DNA from: Silicimonas sp.
GTDB taxonomy: Bacteria > Pseudomonadota > Alphaproteobacteria > Rhodobacterales > Rhodobacteraceae
Length of the DNA: 50,087 nt
Assembly (NCBI GenBank): GCA_013002465.1
Contig: JABDJO010000044.1
Span: 1 to 50,087 of the forward strand
Reading direction: 5' to 3'
Part shown: positions 35,086 through 42,302 of the stretch, piece by piece
Position numbering within the stretch: position 1 is the stretch's first letter
How the letters are laid out: every line of letters begins with the position of its first letter
Program-made: the position numbers and the translations under genes
Notes under the pieces: model-generated
The model's input: the letters and a program-made list of their open reading frames with translations, nothing else
Database searches by the model: none
What the model was told of the DNA's origin: nothing

Positions 35086-35264
35086 CACGGGGCCTCTCCG
35101 CAACAAATGAACGCTATTGCGTTCCTAGACGACATTATATTACTTTGCAAGTGCAGAAAAATCAAACCAACGACTTCTGGCAGAACGCTGTGTTTCGACA
35201 ATGACACTGGTGTCCAGACCGCCATTCCTGCAGGCTGAAGCTGGGTAAAATTGGGGGGCTGGTC

Positions 35265-35384
35265 ATGCCTAGACGTCTGCGCGCACTGCTCAGGGGCACC
35301 GAAGATGCGGTGCCCGGGGATTATGTTCTGGCACTTGTGGCCACCATCGGCTTGATGGCCGCGATTGGAGCAGGGCTGGTTTAG
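35265..35384 (+). CDS. 39-residue membrane peptide, Flp-pilin-like look
   Basis: ATG 35265 opens a 39-codon frame with a run of six G six bases upstream, a strong ribosome binding site. The product has a basic N-terminus (MPRRLRALLRG), an acidic turn (TEDAVPGD) and one transmembrane helix (YVLALVATIGLMAAIGAGLV). Flp-type pilins have a similar layout (basic start, then a Glu/Tyr-bearing hydrophobic segment), but the match is loose and the peptide is shorter. It faces prs and overlaps its stop codon by three bases. A short isolated membrane peptide is the safe description; I do not assign a function. Confidence 0.5.
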   Translation: MPRRLRALLRGTEDAVPGDYVLALVATIGLMAAIGAGLV

Positions 35385-36397
35385 ACCGAGTACATCCCGT
35401 CATAGATCGGTTCCAGCGTCTCATGGTCGAACAGGCTGGAAACGCTGGTGCCGTGCCAGATGTTCAGGATGGCCTGCGCGAACATCGGGGCGGTCGGGAC
35501 GATACGGATATTCTTGGCGGCTTTCGTGGCTTCTGTTGCTTCGATGGTATCGGTCACGACAAGGCTTTTCATCACAGAACTGGTAACCCGCTCGATCGCA
35601 GGACCCGACAGAACGCCGTGGCTGATGTAGGCGTGGACTTCCTTGGCGCCGGCTTCTTGCAGGACTTCAGCGCCCTTGCAGAGCGTGCCCGCCGTATCGA
35701 CAATATCATCAACGATGATGCAAACCCGGTCTTTAACGTTTCCGATCACCGTCATCTCGGCCACTTCGCCGGGTTTTTCCCGGCGCTTGTCGACGATCGA
35801 CAGGGGCGCGCCGATCCGCTGTGCCAATTCGCGTGCACGGGCCACGCCGCCAACGTCTGGGGACACAACCGTGACGTCTTTCAGTTGCGATTTGAAGGCA
35901 TGCTTTATGTCGAGCGCAAAGATCGGTGAGGCATAAAGGTTGTCGACGGGAATATCGAAGAAGCCCTGAATCTGGGCGGCATGCAGATCCATCGTTAGCA
36001 CCCGTTCGATACCGGAACTGACCATCATGTTGGCTACCAGTTTTGCGGTGATCGGCGTGCGAGCCTTGGTGCGGCGATCCTGACGGGCATAGCCGAAATA
36101 TGGGATGACAGCCGTAATGCGCGCGGCCGAGGACCGGCGTAGCGCATCCGACATGATCAGAAGCTCCATCAGGTTGTCGTTGGCCGGATTGGATGTGGAC
36201 TGCAGGATGAACATGTCCTCACCCCGGACGTTCTCAAAAACCTCGACGAAAATCTCGCCATCGTTGAAACGTTCGACCCGGGCTTCGACCAAACCCACAC
36301 TCATGCCACGGTGCATCGACATTCGGCGGGCGACGGCCTTGCCCAGGCCGGGGTTGGCATTGCCAGAGATGATTTTCGGTTCTTCCAACTGGGGCAT
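35381..36397 (-). CDS. prs: Ribose-phosphate pyrophosphokinase
   Basis: Prs makes PRPP from ribose 5-phosphate and ATP for purine, pyrimidine, His and Trp synthesis. The 338-residue protein (from ATG 36395-36397; a GTG three codons earlier is possible) shows NDGEIFVEVFENVRG, the ATP-binding loop YFGYARQDRR, LHAAQIQGFFDIPVDNL, VVSPDVGGVARARELA, the catalytic loop VDKRREKPGEV, and the PRPP-binding motif CIIVDDIVDTAGTLCKG. Length and order are typical of class I enzymes. The 109-bp gap to the divergent isomerase gene holds its promoter. Confidence 0.97.
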   Translation of the reverse strand: MPQLEEPKIISGNANPGLGKAVARRMSMHRGMSVGLVEARVERFNDGEIFVEVFENVRGEDMFILQSTSNPANDNLMELLIMSDALRRSSAARITAVIPYFGYARQDRRTKARTPITAKLVANMMVSSGIERVLTMDLHAAQIQGFFDIPVDNLYASPIFALDIKHAFKSQLKDVTVVSPDVGGVARARELAQRIGAPLSIVDKRREKPGEVAEMTVIGNVKDRVCIIVDDIVDTAGTLCKGAEVLQEAGAKEVHAYISHGVLSGPAIERVTSSVMKSLVVTDTIEATEATKAAKNIRIVPTAPMFAQAILNIWHGTSVSSLFDHETLEPIYDGMYSV

Positions 36398-36444
36398 TGG
36401 CAGCACTGTCCTCTTATGGTCCGCATGGTTTCAGATTCGCGGCG

Positions 36445-36472
36445 TTGACTTCGCTTATCACGGGCATAGGGT
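36445..36472 (+). promoter_or_regulatory. Possible promoter of the isomerase-hydrolase unit
   Basis: TTGACT (36445-36450) and TAGGGT (36467-36472) are 16 bases apart and lie 35 bp before the start at 36507. The -35 box is close to consensus and the -10 is weak. Seen in sequence only. Confidence 0.35.
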
Positions 36473-36506
36473 CAGGCAAACAATCTTGCTGGGGAGCACG
36501 GTCAGA

Positions 36507-37106
36507 ATGGCGCATATCGACTATTTCTTGGCGACGATTTCGCCCAACTGCTATTTTGCCGGGACCCGCCCGGCCGAAGTTGCCGCGCGGCATGGCGCGA
36601 CGCTGACGTATCGGCCGCTGGATATCATGGCGCTGTTTTCGCGCACCGGCGGCGTACCACCCGGCCAGCGACATCCATCGCGTCAGGAGTACCGGTTGAT
36701 GGAGATTGAGCGGACCGGTAGGAACCTCGGGATGCCCGTCCATCTCAAACCAACCCATTGGCCAACCAATCCCGCACCGTCATCCTATGCCGTGATTGCC
36801 GCCCAGAAAGAAGGCGGGGGTGATCTGGCTGCGTTGGTGGCGTCCCTGACGCGGGCGTGCTGGGCCGAACAAAAAGACATTGCCGACGATGGGGTGATCA
36901 AGGCTTGTCTGGAAGAGGCCGGCTTCGATCCTGGACTTGCCGACAGCGGTTTGTTGTCCGGGGCCATGGCTTATGAGGCCAACCTTGAAGACGCGGTGAA
37001 CGCGGGCGTTTTCGGCGCGCCGTTCTTTGTCACCGACGATGGTGCGCGGTTCTGGGGGCAAGACCGGATTGAAGATCTGGACCGGCATCTTGGAGGACAG
37101 CTCTGA
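36507..37106 (+). CDS. 2-hydroxychromene-2-carboxylate isomerase family protein
   Basis: The 199-residue product is a thioredoxin-fold protein of the DsbA/kappa-GST class that includes 2-hydroxychromene-2-carboxylate isomerase (naphthalene pathway) and many unassigned relatives. It starts MAHIDYFLATISPNCYFAG, where the serine of ISPN is in the position of the active-site residue that contacts glutathione in the family. The ending GVFGAPFFVTDDGARFWGQDRIEDL is the conserved cis-Pro motif region. No aromatic degradation genes are nearby, so glutathione-dependent isomerase or transferase activity with unknown substrate is the best reading. The start is ATG 36507; the downstream gene begins two bases after its stop. 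Confidence 0.85.
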   Translation: MAHIDYFLATISPNCYFAGTRPAEVAARHGATLTYRPLDIMALFSRTGGVPPGQRHPSRQEYRLMEIERTGRNLGMPVHLKPTHWPTNPAPSSYAVIAAQKEGGGDLAALVASLTRACWAEQKDIADDGVIKACLEEAGFDPGLADSGLLSGAMAYEANLEDAVNAGVFGAPFFVTDDGARFWGQDRIEDLDRHLGGQL

Positions 37107-37108
37107 CC

Positions 37109-37879
37109 ATGGCGGCCAAGGCTCCTTTCGCGTTGATCCATGGCTGGCTTGGCCGGGCGGCCGATTGGCGGCCGTTTTTGAATTCGCTTGGCGGGTCGAC
37201 ATCGCCCTTGTTGATCGAACTGCCGGGCCATGGTCTGGCCGAAGACTGGGACGAAAGCCGCGATTATGCAGATCAGGCGGCCGAACTTGCCCTGGACGAG
37301 ATGCCCTCTGATCCCGTGCCCTTGATCGGACATGGGTTCGGTGCCGTGGTGGCGCTTAAGATGGCCGTCGAGCGACCCTATCGCGTGTCATCGCTAGTGT
37401 TGGTCGAGCCTGTGTTTTTTGCCGCCGCCGAGGGACGATGGGCCCATGACAAGCTGATGCGCGACCTGGCGCCATTCGAAAAGCGGATATCGGCCGGCGA
37501 AAGTGCGACCGCCGTTAAGGAATTTCATGCTCTTTGGGGGCATGAGGACTGGTCGGACCTTTCCAGTGAAGACCGCGCCTATATGATGGAGCGTATCCGG
37601 TTGGTGCCTCCCGGCTGGCCCTTGATCAACGAAGATCGGTCAGATCTATTGGATCCGGGGCGATTGGAGGAACTGGACATTCCGGTGACCTTCGTTGACG
37701 GCGGTGACACTCACCCTGTCATTGCCGAGATCATATCGACCATTGGCGACCGCATTGCTGATGCCGAGTGGGTTACCGTGCCCGGGGCGGGGCATAATTT
37801 GCCGATCAGCCACCCCGACAAGCTTGTCGAGGCAATCGAGGGTCGTCTTTTCCCGGTGCCGCCGCGTTATGACGCCTGA
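37109..37879 (+). CDS. Alpha/beta-hydrolase-fold protein lacking the nucleophile
   Basis: The 256-residue protein has the alpha/beta-hydrolase fold: ALIHGWLG (oxyanion strand), LIELPGHGLAEDW, a nucleophile elbow at 74-78, the acid-containing segment VTFVDGGDTHP and the catalytic-histidine segment PGAGHNLPISHP. The elbow reads GHGFG, with glycine at residue 76 where serine (or Asp, Cys) is expected; the DNA shows GGA CAT GGG TTC GGT, so this is not a frameshift. With the nucleophile gone, ester hydrolysis by the usual mechanism is not possible. Other fold members without a serine are lyases or binding proteins. It follows the isomerase gene by two bases, which suggests a shared substrate or pathway that I cannot name. 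Confidence 0.8.
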   Translation: MAAKAPFALIHGWLGRAADWRPFLNSLGGSTSPLLIELPGHGLAEDWDESRDYADQAAELALDEMPSDPVPLIGHGFGAVVALKMAVERPYRVSSLVLVEPVFFAAAEGRWAHDKLMRDLAPFEKRISAGESATAVKEFHALWGHEDWSDLSSEDRAYMMERIRLVPPGWPLINEDRSDLLDPGRLEELDIPVTFVDGGDTHPVIAEIISTIGDRIADAEWVTVPGAGHNLPISHPDKLVEAIEGRLFPVPPRYDA

Positions 37880-37937
37880 TCACCGGGGTGGTCCTTTGCG
37901 TTGAAACACCCTGGGCGACGGCACCTGCACTTTTGAA

Positions 37938-38672
37938 CTAAAGCGCGGCGATGATTCCGCCGAAATCGACCGCTTTCAACGATGCACCGCCCACTAAGGC
38001 ACCATCGACGTTGGAAACCGCGAAAATCTCCTTGGCGTTCGATGGTTTGACCGATCCGCCATACAAAAGGCGCATGCCTTGTGCCTCTGCCCCGAACCGG
38101 TCGCCGAGCCGTGCGCGGATGTCGCCGTGGACTTCGCCGATTTCGTCAAGTGTCGGTACCTTGCCCGTGCCAATCGCCCAAACGGGTTCATAGGCCACCA
38201 CGGTATTCGCCGCCGTGGCGCCTTCGGGAACCGAGCCTTGCAACTGTTCACCCACGATTTGAAGCGTTCGCCCGGCTTCGCGTTCGGCAAGCGTTTCACC
38301 GACGCAGATCACGGCGATCAGACCGGCGCGCCAGGCGGCTTCGGCCTTGGCACGAATTTGGGCATCGGTTTCGGCATGATCGGTGCGCCGTTCCGAGTGT
38401 CCGACAATGACATGAGTACCACCGGCCTCGGCGATCATTTCAGCAGAGATGTCACCGGTATTTGCGCCCGACGCGTTGGCGTGACAATCCTGCGCGCCAA
38501 TGGCAATGGCCGAGCCATCGGCAACCGTGGCCATACGCGACAGCAACGTGGCCGGCGGGCAGATCAAGACGTCGCAGCTTGGTGCAGGAAGTGCGGCTAC
38601 CAAAGCCTCGACTTCGGCCAGGCTTGACCCGGTTCCGTTCATTTTCCAGTTCCCGGCGGCCAGTTTGCGCAT
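37938..38672 (-). CDS. tpiA: Triose-phosphate isomerase
   Basis: TpiA interconverts dihydroxyacetone phosphate and glyceraldehyde 3-phosphate. The 244-residue protein has the substrate-binding AAGNWKMNG near the N-terminus, the catalytic histidine in VIVGHSERR, the catalytic glutamate in [16 protein letters not shown] and [15 protein letters not shown] at the phosphate site. All catalytic residues are intact. It follows the tfoX-like gene by four bases in the sufT-iscA-tfoX-tpiA unit. The end of the gene faces the convergent alpha/beta-hydrolase gene across 58 bp. Confidence 0.97.
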   Translation of the reverse strand: MRKLAAGNWKMNGTGSSLAEVEALVAALPAPSCDVLICPPATLLSRMATVADGSAIAIGAQDCHANASGANTGDISAEMIAEAGGTHVIVGHSERRTDHAETDAQIRAKAEAAWRAGLIAVICVGETLAEREAGRTLQIVGEQLQGSVPEGATAANTVVAYEPVWAIGTGKVPTLDEIGEVHGDIRARLGDRFGAEAQGMRLLYGGSVKPSNAKEIFAVSNVDGALVGGASLKAVDFGGIIAAL

Positions 38673-38676
38673 GATC

Positions 38677-38979
38677 CTATTCCTCTGCTTCGCTCAGACT
38701 TCGCCTTGCCCAATCGCAAGCGGTTTCCGGATCGTCAAGGGCTGCGTCGGGCAGGGACCAATAGCCCATGCGCCCAAACTGCCGCGCGCCGTCGTCGGCA
38801 AGGTCATCGGCAAGTCGCCCTTTGGCACGAATATAGATTTGGCCCTCGCGATCCAGAATGCCAAAGAGCCCGCCATCGGCGTAAAGGCAAAGCCCGCCCA
38901 TCATCTTTCTGCGGGTAATAGAACCAAGAGGGGCAAACAATTCGGTGGCAAATGCGATGTCGGCGTCCGAAACGCTCAC
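38677..38979 (-). CDS. TfoX N-terminal domain protein
   Basis: The 100-residue protein is the TfoX N-terminal domain alone: [36 protein letters not shown] and [13 protein letters not shown]. In gammaproteobacteria TfoX controls competence, but short stand-alone versions in alphaproteobacteria have no known function. I place the start at GTG 38977-38979, which overlaps the iscA stop by four bases in a GTGA junction; the upstream part of the frame overlaps iscA and does not look like this family. It lies between iscA and tpiA, four bases before tpiA. Confidence 0.75.
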   Translation of the reverse strand: MSVSDADIAFATELFAPLGSITRRKMMGGLCLYADGGLFGILDREGQIYIRAKGRLADDLADDGARQFGRMGYWSLPDAALDDPETACDWARRSLSEAEE

Positions 38980-39365
38980 TTTTCGGCCTCGGACTCCCGC
39001 TCGGCGCTCAGTTCCTCGACATCCTTGAACTTGATGGATTCGCCGCAACCGCAGGCGTCTTCCACGTTCGGATTGCGAAACTTGAAACCCGATTCCAGAA
39101 GCGAGGTCTCATAGTCGATCTGGGTGCCAAACAGAAACATCTGGGCCATCGGGGCGATCATCACCCGGGCGCCATCCTGTTCGACGATCTCGTCCATCGG
39201 ATCAACCTCGTCGGCGTACTCCATGGTGTATTCCATGCCCGCGCAGCCACCCTTCTTGACGCCGATCCGCAAACCGGCGCGCCCGTCACGCTCCATCAGA
39301 CGGGTGATCTGCCGCGTGGCAGCCGGTGTCATGGTGACAGCCTGTTTGCCGGGAATACCGAACAT
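38976..39365 (-). CDS. A-type Fe-S carrier protein (IscA/SufA/ErpA family)
   Basis: A-type carriers hand Fe-S clusters to apo-proteins. The 129-residue protein has the three cluster-binding cysteines of the family: GCAGMEY and the pair in ACGCGE. Other marks are LRIGVKKGGCAG, ARVMIAPMAQMFLFGTQIDY and SGFKFRNPN. The last 15 residues are an added acidic tail. I start at ATG 39363-39365, which overlaps the sufT-like stop by one base; a GTG one codon earlier is possible. It is the second gene of the sufT-iscA-tfoX-tpiA unit. Which of the paralogous names applies cannot be fixed here. Confidence 0.9.
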   Translation of the reverse strand: MFGIPGKQAVTMTPAATRQITRLMERDGRAGLRIGVKKGGCAGMEYTMEYADEVDPMDEIVEQDGARVMIAPMAQMFLFGTQIDYETSLLESGFKFRNPNVEDACGCGESIKFKDVEELSAERESEAEK

Positions 39366-39730
39366 CACATGAACCCCAGTTCAAGACGCGCTTCGTCCGA
39401 CATCATTTCCATGCCCCAGGGCGGTTCCCAGGTCAGGTCCACATCCACCTGTTTCACGCCCGGCAACGGTTCAATGGCTTCAGCCACCCAGCCCGGCATT
39501 TCACCCGCCACGGGGCATCCGGGCGCAGTCAAAGTCATCACGACGGACACCGCGCTTTCATCGCTGATCTCGATCGTGTAAATCAAGCCGAGGTCATAGA
39601 TATTTACCGGAATTTCAGGGTCATAGACAGACCGACAGGCATCAACCACCGTATCATAAAGCGGGTGATCTGTGCTGGACGGCTTGATCAGCGGTGTCCC
39701 TTCCAGCTGGTCGGAAAATTCGGCGGTCAT
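39365..39730 (-). CDS. sufT: SUF-system assembly protein SufT (MIP18/DUF59)
   Basis: This 121-residue MIP18-family protein helps Fe-S cluster maturation. The DUF59 core is clear: VVDACRSVYDPEIPVNIYDLGLIY, VVMTLTAPGCPVAGEM (with the conserved cysteine) and VDLTWEPPWGMEMMSDEAR. The start is ATG 39728-39730. In many alphaproteobacteria sufT sits at the end of a suf operon with sufBCDS; here only the A-type carrier follows, so sufBCDS must lie elsewhere in the genome. It leads the four-gene unit and has its own promoter region upstream. Confidence 0.9.
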   Translation of the reverse strand: MTAEFSDQLEGTPLIKPSSTDHPLYDTVVDACRSVYDPEIPVNIYDLGLIYTIEISDESAVSVVMTLTAPGCPVAGEMPGWVAEAIEPLPGVKQVDVDLTWEPPWGMEMMSDEARLELGFM

Positions 39731-39754
39731 TCGGCAATCCCTATTTGTTGACTG

Positions 39755-39784
39755 ATTATATAAGGATTGGATCCCAAGCGTAAA
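39755..39784 (-). promoter_or_regulatory. Promoter of the sufT unit
   Basis: On the minus strand TTTACG (39779-39784) and a perfect TATAAT (39755-39760) are 18 bases apart, 25 bp before the sufT start. This is the best consensus -10 in the window. It lies within the 57-bp gap after tyrS. Control by iron or IscR is plausible for SUF genes, but I see no clear operator. Confidence 0.5.
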
Positions 39785-39787
39785 GGA

Positions 39788-41044
39788 TCACTCGGCCAGT
39801 TTGACCAAAGCGTGACGTTTCTTCCCAGCCGAAAGCTTCAGTGTTGCGTCCAGATCGTTCGAGGTGAACATCTGCCCCGGACCTTCGACAGGTGCATCGT
39901 TGATCCGCGCGCCGCCTTCCGCGATCAGGCGCTTTGCCTCTTTGCCAGAATTGACCAGGCCGGATTTTACGAAAAGCTGAGCTGCGGACATGCCGTCGTG
40001 TCCGATTTCGTCGATGTGAACACCAACCGTAGGCAAGTCGTCCCCAACACCGCCCTTTTCAAAAACCTCGCGCGCCGTTGCTTCTGCGGCAGCGGCAGCG
40101 TCGGCCCCACGGCAAAGCGTGGTGACCTCGTTGGCCAACCGGACCTTGGCCTCGTTGATTTCGGCTCCGCCAAGGGATCCCATACGGTCGCATTCTTCCA
40201 CGGGAATTTCCGTGAACATTTTCAGGAACTTGCCCACATCCGCATCGGCCACGTTGCGCCACCATTGCCAGAACTCATAGCCTGACATCATGTCTTCGTT
40301 CAGCCAAACCGCGCCTTCCGCGGACTTGCCCATCTTCTTGCCGTCCGAGCGGGTGACAAGCGGGGTTGTCAGGCCATAGGCTTCGGTCGCTTCGACACGC
40401 CGGATCAGGTCGGCGCCTGATACGATGTTGCCCCATTGGTCGGACCCACCCATCTGCAAGATGCAGCCATGACGGCGGTAAAGTTCAAGGAAATCATAGG
40501 CCTGCAAGAGCATGTAGTTGAATTCGATGAACGACAGTGCCTGTTCGCGATCCAGGCGCGATTTCACGCTTTCAAAGGCCAGAAGCCGGTTGATCGTGAA
40601 ATGCTTGCCGATGTCGCGCAGGAAGTCGATGTAGCCCAGCTTGTCCAGCCATTCGGCGTTGTTCACCAAAGGGGAATCGGTGGGGCCGTCTCCGTATGAA
40701 ATGTATTGCGAAAACACCTGACGGATGCCGTCGGCATTGGCGTTGATCTGTTCGACCGACAGGATCTTGCGCATCTCGTCCTTGCCCGAAGGGTCACCGA
40801 CCTTCGTCGTGCCGCCGCCCATAAGCGTGATCGGGCGATGCCCGGTCTTCTGCATCCATCTCAGCAACATGATTTGTACAAGGTTGCCGATATGGAGCGA
40901 GGTCGCCGTCAGATCGAACCCGATATAGCCCGTCACGGTGCCCTTACGAAACCGGTCGTCAAGACCTTCAAGGTCAGTGCAATCCGCCAGAAATCCGCGC
41001 GACATGATAGTCGCCAGAAATTCCGATTTCGGGTGATAGGTCAT
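39788..41044 (-). CDS. tyrS: Tyrosyl-tRNA synthetase
   Basis: TyrRS charges tRNA-Tyr. The 418-residue class I enzyme shows [19 protein letters not shown] (HIGH-type motif), [20 protein letters not shown] and GGSDQWGNI (tyrosine site), [13 protein letters not shown] (KMSKS-type loop) and a C-terminal S4 RNA-binding domain (about 350-415, [19 protein letters not shown]). All segments and the length are normal. It is divergent from anmK, a pairing common in proteobacteria, with a 68-bp shared promoter region. Confidence 0.97.
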   Translation of the reverse strand: MTYHPKSEFLATIMSRGFLADCTDLEGLDDRFRKGTVTGYIGFDLTATSLHIGNLVQIMLLRWMQKTGHRPITLMGGGTTKVGDPSGKDEMRKILSVEQINANADGIRQVFSQYISYGDGPTDSPLVNNAEWLDKLGYIDFLRDIGKHFTINRLLAFESVKSRLDREQALSFIEFNYMLLQAYDFLELYRRHGCILQMGGSDQWGNIVSGADLIRRVEATEAYGLTTPLVTRSDGKKMGKSAEGAVWLNEDMMSGYEFWQWWRNVADADVGKFLKMFTEIPVEECDRMGSLGGAEINEAKVRLANEVTTLCRGADAAAAAEATAREVFEKGGVGDDLPTVGVHIDEIGHDGMSAAQLFVKSGLVNSGKEAKRLIAEGGARINDAPVEGPGQMFTSNDLDATLKLSAGKKRHALVKLAE

Positions 41045-41112
41045 TCAGAATCCGTTTATGCTTTCGCCAGTCGGGCCCTTTCTATACTGGCCCTCGGTGC
41101 AAAGGAAAAGCC

Positions 41113-42210
41113 ATGGTTAAGGGTGGCGCTCTCTGGGCGCTTGGTGCGATGTCGGGAACCTCGCTTGACGGGGTCGATGCGGCGATGGTGCGGACCGATG
41201 GGGTCGAGGTTTTTGAATTCGGGCCACGGAAATACAGGGCCTATTCAGATCAGGAGCGATCTGTATTGCGTGCGGCCCTGGGGCAAGAAGCAGGGCCAGA
41301 GGTTGAAGCAGCGGCGCGGGTGGTTGAACAAGCTCATCTGGACCTTTTGTCAGGGTTTGAAGGCGTGGATGTGGTTGGGTTTCACGGTCAGACCACCGTC
41401 CATTTGCCGGATGAGGGGCGCACGGTTCAGATCGGAGATGGCCGCCTGTTGGCGCGTGGGCTGGCGACGCCAGTGGTGTGGGATTTCCGCACGGCGGACA
41501 TGCGGCTTGGCGGGCAGGGCGCGCCATTGGCACCTTTCTATCACTTTGCCCTTGCCCGGAAACTTGGGTTTTCCAGCCCCGTTGCCTTTCTCAATATCGG
41601 CGGTGTGGCCAATGTGACGTGGGTCGAAGTACGTGCCGTTGGGCCCGAGGCCGAGGGTGCCTGTCTTGCATTCGACACCGGTCCTGGAAATGCCTTGATC
41701 GATGATGTGTGTCATCATCGTCTCGGTCAAAGTATGGACGAGGACGGACGGCTGACCAGGGCCGGAATGGTCGATGACGCTATTCTTGATGCACTTTTGT
41801 CCGGCTCTGCCTATTTCGCGAAGATCCCGCCGAAGTCGCTGGACCGGAATGACTTTTCAGGGTGGGCCAAGGCTGTGGCGGGGCTTTCCGACGCCGATGC
41901 CGTCGCCACGCTGGCGGCAGGAACTGCCGGCGCCATTGCCCTGGGCCTCACCCATTGCGCATCACCACCCGGCAAATTGCTGGTGTCGGGTGGTGGCCGA
42001 AAGAACCCGGGGTTGATGGAGATGATCGCTGCCCTTGTCCCGTGCCCGGTTGCGGCGGTCGAAGAAGTCGGACTGGATGGTGACATGATCGAGGCCCAGG
42101 CGTTTGCCTATCTTGCCGTTCGGGTCATGCGTGGGTTGCCGACGTCGGCACCCGGGACAACCGGAGTTGCCGCCCCGGTGGGCGGCGGCGAGGTTAGCCG
42201 ACCAGTCTGA
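41113..42210 (+). CDS. anmK: Anhydro-N-acetylmuramic acid kinase
   Basis: AnmK opens the 1,6-anhydro ring and phosphorylates anhydro-MurNAc to MurNAc 6-phosphate for cell wall recycling. The 365-residue protein has [15 protein letters not shown] (phosphate 1 and substrate loop), [11 protein letters not shown], the ATP phosphate segment [24 protein letters not shown], and [14 protein letters not shown] in the second half. All ASKHA-fold segments are present. The start follows AAGGAAAAG. It ends just before a strong terminator at 42253-42288. It is the only peptidoglycan recycling gene in the window. Confidence 0.95.
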   Translation: MVKGGALWALGAMSGTSLDGVDAAMVRTDGVEVFEFGPRKYRAYSDQERSVLRAALGQEAGPEVEAAARVVEQAHLDLLSGFEGVDVVGFHGQTTVHLPDEGRTVQIGDGRLLARGLATPVVWDFRTADMRLGGQGAPLAPFYHFALARKLGFSSPVAFLNIGGVANVTWVEVRAVGPEAEGACLAFDTGPGNALIDDVCHHRLGQSMDEDGRLTRAGMVDDAILDALLSGSAYFAKIPPKSLDRNDFSGWAKAVAGLSDADAVATLAAGTAGAIALGLTHCASPPGKLLVSGGGRKNPGLMEMIAALVPCPVAAVEEVGLDGDMIEAQAFAYLAVRVMRGLPTSAPGTTGVAAPVGGGEVSRPV

Positions 42211-42252
42211 TACCACAAGTTGATCGACGGATTTGACGGATTTTCAAACGAC

Positions 42253-42288
42253 AATGGCGCGCCCCAGCGGGACGCGCCATTTTTTTTC
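42253..42288 (+). terminator. Rho-independent terminator of anmK
   Basis: AATGGCGCG (42253-42261) pairs with CGCGCCATT (42273-42281), with a short inner CCC/GGG stem, and is followed by a run of T residues (42280-42287). It lies between the convergent anmK and lon genes. The T tract is on the plus strand, so it serves anmK; the minus side has only a weak T run. Confidence 0.9.
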
Positions 42289-42302
42289 GTTGGCCCTTGC
42301 GA

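Noticed and set aside
33877-35238. 453-codon open frame on the plus strand over ribF and the MaoC gene
   Set aside because: Both minus-strand genes have clear family motifs; the plus frame shows none.
36105-36506. Upstream extension of the isomerase gene over prs
   Set aside because: It runs antisense through the prs coding region and the start at 36507 gives the usual family length and N-terminus.
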